Assembly (NCBI GenBank): GCA_934754975.1
Contig: CAKVKI010000147.1
Coordinates: 1-6,552, forward strand
DNA length: 6,552 bases
From: an uncultured Alistipes sp.
GTDB taxonomy: Bacteria; Bacteroidota; Bacteroidia; Bacteroidales; Rikenellaceae
Direction of reading: 5' to 3'
Below, one piece after another: positions 1 to 5,200 of the stretch. Each line of letters begins with the position of its first letter. Position 1 is the stretch's first letter. The position numbers and the translations under genes were made by a program. The notes beneath the pieces were generated by a model, which did no database searches, had not been told where the DNA came from, and saw only the letters and a list, made by a program, of their open reading frames with translations.

Positions 1-285
1 GACGAAAGCGACGCCGACGAAAGTTTCTTTACGCGGCTCGACGAGAAATGCTTCATTTTCGACGGCAAGAGCCACCTGGGCGACTTCGAGCGGGTGCTGG
101 GGCTGGACGAGGAGATTTTTAACGACGTGAAGGGCGAGGCCGAAACGCTGGCCGGGCTGATGCTCGAACTCAAGCGCGACTTCCCCCGCAAGGGCGACGT
201 CTTTACGTCGCACGACATCCGTTTTACGGTGCAGGAGATGGACGGGCACCGTATCGACAAAATCCGTGTAGATTTGCTGGCATGA
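1..285 (+). CDS. gldE: GldE-like CNNM/CorC-HlyC family membrane protein, C-terminal end only
   Basis: This is the last 94 residues of a gene whose 5' part lies before the window; the frame is open from base 1 to the TGA at 283-285. What is visible is the C-terminal CorC_HlyC (transporter-associated) domain. It shows an F-x-F-DGK-x-x-L-x-DF segment, then the family signature ETLAGL-x-LEL-x-x-x-FP-x-KG, and ends in RIDKIRV. In known proteins of this family an N-terminal CNNM/DUF21 membrane domain and two CBS domains precede it; these cannot be seen here. The variant with a DGK/EGK-LxDF start and a following phosphopantetheinyl transferase gene is typical of GldE, which was named for gliding motility in Flavobacterium but also occurs in non-gliding gut Bacteroidetes, where its role is unclear (ion transport or envelope assembly). 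The stop overlaps the next start (ATGA), so the two are probably translationally coupled. The family assignment is firm; the GldE name is likely, and a generic hemolysin/CorC paralogue is the alternative. Confidence 0.82.
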   Translation, partial: DESDADESFFTRLDEKCFIFDGKSHLGDFERVLGLDEEIFNDVKGEAETLAGLMLELKRDFPRKGDVFTSHDIRFTVQEMDGHRIDKIRVDLLA

Positions 286-848
286 CGAAGGGGCTCTTTA
301 TCGAGCCGCCGATGACCGAGGCGGAAGCCGCCGCGTGGACGACGCCCGGCGAGCGGATCGCCGCGCAGGAGTTCCTGCGCGAACGCCGCCGCAGGGAGTT
401 TCTGACATGGCGCGCCGTCGTGCGCCGCGAGCTGGGCGGCGACGTGCGGATCGCTTATAATGAAGCGGGGGCGCCCGTCGTTCGGGGGCGCGAGGTGCAT
501 ATCGGGGTTTCGCACTGCCGGGACCGGGTGGCGGTCTGCATATCGGATGCGCCGTGCGCCGTCGATATCGAACCCGAATCGCGGGATTTCAGCCGCGCCG
601 CGCCGCGCTATATGTCGCCTGTCGAACAGAGACTTTCTGACGATCCGCTGCTGTCCGCCGCAGTCTGGTGTGCGAAAGAGACCCTTTATAAATATGCCGG
701 GCGGCCGGGGCTGGATATGCTGTGCGACCTGCATGTCGAAGCGGTCGATTTCGGGGCAGGGGTCGTCGTGGGGCGTATCGGAGACGAAGAGCCGGTACGG
801 CTTTCGCTTAAGCGCGCCGACGGGTTTATTGCCGTATATATTTTGTAG
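282..848 (+). CDS. Sfp-type 4'-phosphopantetheinyl transferase
   Basis: A 188-residue cytoplasmic enzyme predicted to move the phosphopantetheine arm of CoA to a conserved serine of an acyl- or peptidyl-carrier protein. The key motifs are all present: VSHC at 76-79 (His78 of the SH motif), AVDIE at 93-97 (Mg-binding Asp95 and Glu97), and WCAKETLYK at 129-137 (third acidic ligand Glu133, CoA-contacting Lys137). Residues 23-50, rich in Arg and Glu, fit the helix with the R-x-x-EFLxxR pattern before the substrate core. It is shorter than Sfp itself (about 224 residues), mainly in the N-terminal half, but the catalytic core looks complete. The ATG at 282 overlaps the upstream stop; an internal ATG at 312 is possible, but coupling favours 282. 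Whether it serves the fatty-acid carrier or a secondary-metabolite carrier cannot be told from this window, because no carrier protein or synthase is nearby. A hairpin terminator follows 29 bp after the stop. Confidence 0.9.
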   Translation: MTKGLFIEPPMTEAEAAAWTTPGERIAAQEFLRERRRREFLTWRAVVRRELGGDVRIAYNEAGAPVVRGREVHIGVSHCRDRVAVCISDAPCAVDIEPESRDFSRAAPRYMSPVEQRLSDDPLLSAAVWCAKETLYKYAGRPGLDMLCDLHVEAVDFGAGVVVGRIGDEEPVRLSLKRADGFIAVYIL

Positions 849-876
849 CTTCGGGGTTGCGCCCCGCCGATATATG

Positions 877-901
877 AAAATCCCCGCCTTAGCGGGGATT
901 T
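877..901. terminator. Bidirectional rho-independent terminator between convergent genes
   Basis: AAATCCCCGC (878-887), loop CTTA (888-891), then GCGGGGATTT (892-901) form a perfect 10-bp stem with a 4-base loop. On the plus strand it ends in TTT after the phosphopantetheinyl transferase gene. On the minus strand the same hairpin is followed by TTTT, so it can also stop transcripts from the convergent barrel gene. A smaller 5-bp hairpin (CGGGG 852-856 with CCCCG 862-866) sits just after the stop codon. The structure is read directly from the sequence; activity is inferred. Confidence 0.85.
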
Positions 902-1188
902 GTGTTGTATGCCGGATTTTTCGGCGGCCTTTGCCGGATTGGGGCTGGGGCTGGTTGTCAGGCAGGGTTTTTCGGCGGCTTTTTTTTGCTTCCAGATCGC
1001 TTTTTGTCGGTTCCGGGGGGCTTTGCCGGGAGCTGAGGGCCGGGCCGGAACCGGGGTTAGGGTTCCTTGGGAGGATGGACCCGGAGGAGCTGAGGAGACG
1101 TCTGCGGGGGTGGAGCGGGGGTTGCCTGCGGGATGCGGCCGAGGGGGGGCTGCGCCTGCCGGAAGAGACTGGCCGGATTGCCGCCGCC
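902..1188. other. Gene-free, strongly G-skewed convergent spacer
   Basis: No convincing gene. The plus-strand open frames here are by-products of high GC and run on into the antisense of the barrel gene. By hand count, 1021-1140 has 60 G and 26 C on the plus strand, so a minus-strand 3' UTR of the barrel gene would be C-rich and G-poor, a composition that favours Rho loading. Short direct repeats are present: TTTTTCGGCGGC at 917-928 and 968-979, and GCCGGATT at 911-918, 933-940 and 1172-1179. A T-run (980-987) follows the second long copy. I see no RNA gene or known element. Confidence 0.6.
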
Positions 1189-2595
1189 TTAGAAGGCTTC
1201 CGAAGCGGTGAACAGGAATGCTGAGGAGCGCTTGCGGTCCCACGGAAGGTTCTGGTTGCCGTATACGCCCCAGCCGTAATCCAGCCGGATGTTCATGCGG
1301 TTCTTGAATTCGAAGCGGTAGCCGCAGCCGAAACTGTAAAGGGTGTTGTCCCACCGGAATTTGTCGGTGCCCCAGACCTGACCTCCGCCGATCCAGCCCA
1401 CGATGCCGTGGCGGCGGTAAATCTTCTGCCGCAGTTCGATCTGCGTTTCGACGAGCCGTTTGTCGCGGTAGCGGCCTTCGTAGTAACCGCGCATGCGCTC
1501 CATGCCGCCCAGCTTGGCGTACATATGCCACGACGGGGTGCCCGCCGTGCAGTCGGCGTAGAGATCGTAGGCGAAGACGGCGCCTTTCCAGAGTTTCTGA
1601 TAGAAGTCGAACGTCAGGGTGAAGCGCCCGAAGTTGCGGCGCGTATTGCCCAGCCACTGGGGATACCATTTGGCTTCGGCCTTGATGAAGACGCCTTTCG
1701 AAGCGTTGAAGGTCACGTCGCGCGTGTCGTACTGCGCGAAAATGCCGAGACTGGTGTTGAAGGCGTTCGGTTTGTCGCCCGTGGCGGCGATAAAGTTCGA
1801 GAAGGGATCCTGCTTTCCGGGGTCGTAACGATCCTGCCGCCATAAGTCGTACAGTTCGCCGATCTTGCCGCCGGGATTGTCGGCCGTTCCGTTCCGTATG
1901 GCGGTCAGGTATTCTTCCATGCCGCTCGACTTGTATTTGGCCCCGGTGTAGTCGATGCCGCCGCTGACGCCGATGTAGAATCGTCCGACGAGCGATGTGC
2001 AGTAGGAGATGCGGAAGATGCCCATCGTCGTGGTCAGGTCCTGCGCATACCCCTCTTTGCCCGCATTGTGGCCCACGCCGTAGAATGCGCCCGGGAAGTA
2101 GACGAAGGCTCCCGAATAGCTCAGCCGCCGTTTGTTGTGTTTGAAGATGTTGTCGCCCGAGAAGCGGAGGAGGAGGAATTTTTCGGTCGTGACGTTGCCG
2201 TATATCGAGATGTTCGACGGAGCGGTCACGGAGTCGGTGCGGTCGAGACGGTACAGTCCGGCGACGAGGAAACCCAGGCCGAAACCGACGTCGGATGAGT
2301 AGTTGGGACCGGGGGCGATGCTCCAGTCGATCTTTTTCTCGAACGTGCGGTCCACGTTCGAGCGGCTGTAATAGTCGATGATCCGGCGGATGAAGCCCTT
2401 GCGCTCGGCGGACGTCGTGAGCGCCGCCGTATCGGCGGGCTGCCGGCCCGGCCGCGCTTCGGCTGCGCCGATCTGGGACAAAGCCTCTTCGGTCGAAGGA
2501 AAATTGTCCTTCGCGGTGTCGGTAGTTTGGGCTGTTGTCGTAAATATCGTCAGCAACAGGCTGACTGTAAGGAAAATCCTGTATCCTTGTTCCAT
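1189..2595 (-). CDS. BamA/TamA-like (Omp85 superfamily) outer membrane beta-barrel protein without POTRA domains
   Basis: A 468-residue exported protein. Residues 1-23 are a signal peptide (hydrophobic VSLLLTIF core, likely cut near TTAQ). Residues 24-75 are a polar, low-complexity Ala/Thr/Asp-rich linker, and about 85-468 is an outer-membrane barrel with alternating strand patterns. Two hallmarks of the Omp85 C-terminal barrel are visible: YDTRD at 279-283 followed by the SKGVF strand, and RMRGYYEGRYRD at 367-378, the counterpart of the VRGF/Y loop-6 motif that packs inside the barrel. The last residue is Phe, as usual for BAM-recognised proteins. Full BamA and TamA carry several N-terminal POTRA domains and run to about 570-850 residues; this protein has room for none. 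It therefore belongs to the POTRA-less group common in Bacteroidetes, whose cargo is unknown. The ATG at 2595 follows a good promoter (2619-2649). It is monocistronic and ends towards the bidirectional hairpin at 877-901. Confidence 0.88.
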   Translation of the reverse strand: MEQGYRIFLTVSLLLTIFTTTAQTTDTAKDNFPSTEEALSQIGAAEARPGRQPADTAALTTSAERKGFIRRIIDYYSRSNVDRTFEKKIDWSIAPGPNYSSDVGFGLGFLVAGLYRLDRTDSVTAPSNISIYGNVTTEKFLLLRFSGDNIFKHNKRRLSYSGAFVYFPGAFYGVGHNAGKEGYAQDLTTTMGIFRISYCTSLVGRFYIGVSGGIDYTGAKYKSSGMEEYLTAIRNGTADNPGGKIGELYDLWRQDRYDPGKQDPFSNFIAATGDKPNAFNTSLGIFAQYDTRDVTFNASKGVFIKAEAKWYPQWLGNTRRNFGRFTLTFDFYQKLWKGAVFAYDLYADCTAGTPSWHMYAKLGGMERMRGYYEGRYRDKRLVETQIELRQKIYRRHGIVGWIGGGQVWGTDKFRWDNTLYSFGCGYRFEFKNRMNIRLDYGWGVYGNQNLPWDRKRSSAFLFTASEAF

Positions 2596-2618
2596 TAAGA
2601 GTGAGGTTGAAGGCGGTT

Positions 2619-2649
2619 TAAAGATAGCAATTTTTCGCCAATGTTCAAA
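2619..2649 (-). promoter_or_regulatory. Bacteroidetes-type promoter of the barrel gene
   Basis: Reading the minus strand, TTTG (2649-2646) is followed by 19 bases and then TATCTTTA (2626-2619). This matches the Bacteroidetes -33 TTTG / -7 TAnnTTTG promoter in all but the last base, with the expected spacing. The predicted transcription start lies a few bases downstream, giving a 5' UTR of roughly 15-20 bases before the ATG at 2595. Confidence 0.7.
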
Positions 2650-2675
2650 ATGGACACATTCAGGGCGTTCGGGGG

Positions 2676-2706
2676 TTCCCGATACGGAGATAAATTTCTA
2701 TCTTTG
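2676..2706 (+). promoter_or_regulatory. Promoter of the pentapeptide-repeat gene
   Basis: TATCTTTG (2699-2706) is a perfect -7 TAnnTTTG element. At the proper 19-base distance the -33 site reads TTCC (2676-2679), which only half matches TTTG, so this promoter may be weak or assisted by an activator. The transcription start would be near 2711-2714, leaving a 5' UTR of about 50 bases. It diverges from the barrel-gene promoter, with about 50 bp between the two upstream elements' outer ends and the -7 site. Confidence 0.6.
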
Positions 2707-2766
2707 CAGAGACGGTCGGAGCCGGTTCCGCGCCGCCTGTTTTGTTGGACCTGACTATTGAACTGC

Positions 2767-3408
2767 ATGGAAATTACACGCCCCGTACCTTCGCCGAATC
2801 CGGTTGAACAACCTGACGCTACTCTGTTGCAGACCGCAGAGGAGGTGTCCGATGCGGTTTTCCGCAGCCTGCCCGTGCCCCCTCTGGTGCGGGAGCATTT
2901 CTGGGTGCAGTCGTCGGTATTTGCGGGTTGTATTTTTCCGGCGTCCGTGTTGCAGGGGTCCCATTTTACGGACGTGACGTTCCGTAACTGCGATCTTTCG
3001 AATGTCGATTTGTCAGGCTGCAGTTTTCAGCGGGTCGAGTTCGCGGAGTGCAAGCTGGTCGGCGCCAACCTTTCGGAAGGGACGTGGCAGCATGTTGTTT
3101 TCGAACGCTGCAAGATGGAGTTCGCCAATTTCACGCTGGGAAAATTCCGGTTCGTCCGTTTTGCCGGCGGGTCGATGCGGAGCGCCGGATTCGACGAATG
3201 CCGGTTCGAGCGTGTGGAATTCTCTCATTGCGACCTTACAATGGCTGAATTCAGCCGGACGAGGTTGAAGGGACTTTCGTTCGTCGATTCGGATATTCGC
3301 GGAATCCGGGTCGGAGATACCGGGTCTTCTGAATTGAAAGGGCTGAAAGTTAGTATGATGCAGGCTTCTGAATTGGCGCGTTTGTTGGGGCTGGAAATCG
3401 AGGAATAG
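2767..3408 (+). CDS. Pentapeptide-repeat protein with a Qnr-like C-terminal tail
   Basis: A 213-residue protein, probably cytoplasmic (no signal peptide or membrane segment). Residues 1-48 are a non-repetitive N-terminal part rich in Pro, Glu and Val. From about residue 52 to 177 a Phe/Leu/Met/Ile falls exactly every fifth residue for 26 consecutive units with no interruption, for example FRNCDLSNVDLSGCSF. This is the register of a right-handed quadrilateral beta-helix of about six and a half coils. The residue two before the central hydrophobic is often Cys, and these cysteines recur at multiples of ten residues. The tail after the repeats (DIRGIRV, then LKGLKVSMMQASELARLLGLEI in two parts) resembles the end of Qnr proteins, where DIRGV and an LKxxxxQASLLMERLGI-like helix form the dimer cap. 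Qnr and MfpA mimic DNA and bind gyrase. That this protein does so is only inferred; many pentapeptide proteins do not. I chose the ATG at 2767; a TTG at 2758 would add three residues. No clear terminator follows, so readthrough to 3660-3692 is possible. Confidence 0.87.
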   Translation: MEITRPVPSPNPVEQPDATLLQTAEEVSDAVFRSLPVPPLVREHFWVQSSVFAGCIFPASVLQGSHFTDVTFRNCDLSNVDLSGCSFQRVEFAECKLVGANLSEGTWQHVVFERCKMEFANFTLGKFRFVRFAGGSMRSAGFDECRFERVEFSHCDLTMAEFSRTRLKGLSFVDSDIRGIRVGDTGSSELKGLKVSMMQASELARLLGLEIEE

Positions 3409-3457
3409 TGATATATTCAAAAAATTTACATATTTCTTAAAAAATATTAGTAAAATA

Positions 3458-3489
3458 GTTGGAAGTTTGCTTTCCCGGCATTACCTTTG
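3458..3489 (+). promoter_or_regulatory. Bacteroidetes-type promoter of the mini-ORF unit, in an AT-rich island
   Basis: TACCTTTG (3482-3489) fully matches TAnnTTTG. GTTG (3458-3461), 20 bases upstream, matches three of four bases of the -33 TTTG. The upstream stretch 3411-3457 is A/T-rich with A-tracts, which could act as an UP-like element. By hand count, 3421-3540 is about 22% GC, in sharp contrast with the flanking coding regions. The predicted transcription start is about 3493-3497. Confidence 0.7.
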
Positions 3490-3539
3490 CCGTGTCTTAG
3501 ATGATAAAAATATTTAAGAATTATTTAAAATTATTTAGT

Positions 3540-3617
3540 ATGAAGGCAAAGATCAATGCGTGGTTCCGTACCGCTATGGTTATGTTGGGAGAGAGCATTA
3601 AACTCAGAGCGATGTAA
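3540..3617 (+). CDS. Mini-protein of 25 residues (38 if started at 3501), unknown function
   Basis: A short ORF, ATG 3540 to TAA 3615-3617, coding for 25 residues: MKAKINAWFRT followed by AMVMLGESIKLRAM. The same frame stays open upstream to an ATG at 3501 that is directly preceded by a TAG stop, which would add 13 residues (MIKIFKNYLKLFS) for 38 in total. The start at 3540 is preferred. The DNA changes there from nearly pure A/T leader to normal GC-bearing codons. The 3501 ATG would also lie only about 4-8 bases from the predicted transcription start. The peptide is basic with hydrophobic patches (WF, MVML) and could be an amphipathic helix or a membrane-associated peptide; it has no clear signal peptide. 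There is no Shine-Dalgarno sequence, but the A/T-rich leader suits Bacteroidetes initiation. The unit has its own promoter and terminator. I do not recognise the family. The alternatives are a leader peptide or a small RNA with a chance ORF. Confidence 0.5.
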   Translation: MKAKINAWFRTAMVMLGESIKLRAM

Positions 3618-3659
3618 AGCTCCCCTTTTTTGAGACAAGAATTAAAACTTCGATATACG

Positions 3660-3692
3660 AAAGAGTCCCGGCTTTGCAGCCGGGACTCTTTT
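3660..3692. terminator. Strong rho-independent terminator after the mini-ORF, probably bidirectional
   Basis: AAAGAGTCCCGGCT (3660-3673), loop TTGC (3674-3677) and AGCCGGGACTCTTT (3678-3691) make a perfect 14-bp stem. It is followed on the plus strand by a T-rich tail (TTTTATTTT, 3689-3697). On the minus strand the tail is only TTT, so termination of the peptidase transcript arriving from the right would be weaker. It defines the 3' end of a transcript of roughly 195-200 bases starting at the 3458-3489 promoter. Confidence 0.88.
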
Positions 3693-3988
3693 ATTTTGTT
3701 TTCAGCGGGATGTTGCCGCGGGGGAGGGATGGGGTGTTGCGGAGGGTGGGATTGCAGCCGGGATGCAGGGAACGCCGGATTTTAGCGGTGCGGTCCTGCC
3801 GAGCTGCTCCCGCTGAGCTGCCCCCGCTGAGTTGCTCCTGCCGAGTTGCCCCGCCGAACGGTCCTGCCGGCGGCCCGGCCCAGAGCTGTTCCGCCGGACT
3901 GCGGTATCGGAACGCTCGCTGAATTATTCCGCCGTTCTGTACGGTCGGCTTCCTCCTCGGGACTACTCCGCCCGGTTTGCGGCGTCCG
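3693..3988. other. Gene-free convergent spacer with skewed and repetitive sequence
   Basis: No supported gene lies between the terminator and the peptidase stop codon. The left part (3701-3780) is strongly G-rich on the plus strand (41 G, 13 C by hand count). The right part turns C-rich and holds four 14-bp tandem repeats (3795-3850) and decayed look-alikes (around 3860-3900). TTGCAGCCGGGA at 3752-3763 copies the loop and 3' arm of the terminator (3674-3685). The open plus-strand frames here are chance products of GC content. Confidence 0.6.
3795..3850. repeat. Tandem repeat: four 14-bp units differing only by C/T changes
   Basis: Units begin at 3795, 3809, 3823 and 3837 and follow the consensus CCYGCYGAGYTGCY. 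Ten positions are identical in all four units, and the only differences are C or T at unit positions 3, 6, 10 and 14. A decayed partial unit (CCGCCGAAC) follows at 3851, and GGTCCTGCCG, which overlaps the start of the array (3792-3801), recurs at 3860-3869. Fourteen is not a multiple of three, so the array is not a coding repeat. It lies in the 3' flank of the minus-strand peptidase gene. Confidence 0.75.
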
Positions 3989-5200
3989 CTATTTGAGCCC
4001 CAGCCGTTTGGCAGTCTCCTTGGGCAGGGCGTGCTTATTGACCATGATCGAGGTGGTCTTGTACGCGACGAACGGACGCGAGAAGTACCAGAAACCGTCG
4101 TAGGGCGGGCGTACGTACCACGAATTCTGCACTTTGAAATAGCGGTTGCCGGCCTGATCGGTCGCCGTGCCCATGATGACCATGCCGTGGTCGTCGGTGG
4201 TCTCGTAGTTGTCGAATGCCTGTTGGCGCATCTGCTGCGTGATGGCCAGCTCTTTGCCGGGTTTGTCGAATTTGTAGAGCGCTTCGTCCTTCTCTTTCTG
4301 CGTCAGCTTGCCCCAGCGTTCGGCTTCGGTGCCGTCCATATTGGCGAGGTCGGCTTCGGGGATGATGCCGATGGCCTTGGTCCGGCTGAAACCCTTCTCG
4401 CTCACGTCGGTGCCCCACGATACGGGGTAGTTGTTGGCCAGCGCGTTGTCGATGACGGCCATCATCTCGTCGAGCGGCAGGTTGTAGACCGTGCCCCACA
4501 TCCAGTTGTCGGGAATTTCGATGATGAACTGCGTATAGAACGGATGATGCGTGAACGAAGTGATGTCGATGTAGTCGTCCATGTCGATCGGCAGCGATGC
4601 GGCGAACGATTGGGGCGTGTACTTCTTGCCCAGATAGGTGAATGTTTCGGGCATTTCGCCGAAATATTCGTCGAGGATGGCGTTGAAGCCGCGTTTCCAG
4701 GCCGTCGAAAGCGGTTTGTCCGAAGATTTTCCGCTGGCTTCGATCACGGCGTCGAGGTAGGCTTTCAGCACGAGCGACAGTTCGTGGAAATCGGCCTTCT
4801 CGGTGCCGTAGTTAAAGCCCGGATAGGCCTCCTGCGGCACGATGCCGTAGTTCTTGATCCCTTCGGTCACGTCGTGCGAAGCGCCGCCCTCGGCGAAGTT
4901 GATCTCGCCGTGCATGCGGACATATTTTACGGCCTTATCCATGAAGGTATGGCGTACGATCCACATCTCGGAGAGGTGGACCGCTTGGCCGCCGGCACGC
5001 AGGATCTCGCCTTCGAGGAACGAGAGGGTCGAGTAGCACCAGCAGGTGCCGCTGCGGTTCTGGTCCTTGACCGGGGTCATGGGGATCAGTTTGACGTCGG
5101 TGAATCGGTAGCCCTCCGGTTCGGTGGCTGCGGCGGGAGTCTGCGCTGCGGCCGCGAAGGCGGCGCAGAAGGCAATGGCTGTCAGCAGGAATTTTTTCAT
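3989..5200 (-). CDS. Exported C1 (papain-like) peptidase, bleomycin hydrolase/PepC family
   Basis: A 403-residue cysteine peptidase. Residues 1-20 are a clear signal peptide (KK, then a hydrophobic Ala/Leu/Phe core, AAAAQ), so the enzyme is probably periplasmic, unlike classical cytoplasmic PepC. The active site is complete: KDQNRSGTCW at 45-54 with oxyanion Gln47 and nucleophile Cys53, DDHGM at 346-350 with His348, and VQNSW at 367-371 with Asn369. The large insert between Cys and His is usual for this family. In PepC and bleomycin hydrolase the chain ends in an arm that enters the active site and limits the enzyme to aminopeptidase work. Here the chain stops about 34 residues after Asn369 (ending RLGLK) and lacks that arm, which suggests broader or endopeptidase specificity (inference). 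The ATG at 5200 lies 33 bp after the topA stop on the same strand, so it is probably co-transcribed with topA. No Shine-Dalgarno sequence is seen; an A-rich patch precedes the start. Confidence 0.9.
   Translation of the reverse strand: MKKFLLTAIAFCAAFAAAAQTPAAATEPEGYRFTDVKLIPMTPVKDQNRSGTCWCYSTLSFLEGEILRAGGQAVHLSEMWIVRHTFMDKAVKYVRMHGEINFAEGGASHDVTEGIKNYGIVPQEAYPGFNYGTEKADFHELSLVLKAYLDAVIEASGKSSDKPLSTAWKRGFNAILDEYFGEMPETFTYLGKKYTPQSFAASLPIDMDDYIDITSFTHHPFYTQFIIEIPDNWMWGTVYNLPLDEMMAVIDNALANNYPVSWGTDVSEKGFSRTKAIGIIPEADLANMDGTEAERWGKLTQKEKDEALYKFDKPGKELAITQQMRQQAFDNYETTDDHGMVIMGTATDQAGNRYFKVQNSWYVRPPYDGFWYFSRPFVAYKTTSIMVNKHALPKETAKRLGLK

Noticed and set aside
852..897. Riboswitch-like alternative pairing among CGGGG and CCCCG blocks after the transferase gene
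   Set aside because: The blocks can swap partners, but the position is after the last gene of the operon and high GC makes such matches common; no known switch element is visible.
460..1224. 254-residue plus-strand open frame across the transferase gene and the spacer
   Set aside because: It overlaps the well-supported phosphopantetheinyl transferase in another frame, is rich in Arg, Gly, Ser and Cys as expected for shadow translation, and runs into the antisense of the barrel gene.
686..1843. 385-residue minus-strand open frame
   Set aside because: It is mostly out-of-frame antisense and overlap of the barrel gene plus GC-rich spacer; its Arg/Pro/Ser-rich composition shows no domain.
3466..3489. 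TTTG at 3466-3469 as the -33 element of the mini-ORF promoter
   Set aside because: It lies only 12 bases from TACCTTTG, whereas this promoter class needs about 19-21; GTTG at 3458-3461 fits the spacing better.
3607..3631. Possible first terminator over the mini-ORF stop (GAGC / GCTC followed by six T)
   Set aside because: The stem is only 4 bp with an 8-base loop. The 14-bp hairpin 30 bases later is far stronger, so this is probably chance.
3795..3850. CRISPR array
   Set aside because: The 14-bp units abut with no spacers and no cas gene is present, so it is a plain tandem repeat.
3674..4103. Open plus-strand frames in the right spacer
   Set aside because: They begin in the terminator or the tandem repeats, encode Arg/Pro/Cys-rich sequence, have no leader signals and overlap the peptidase's 3' end.
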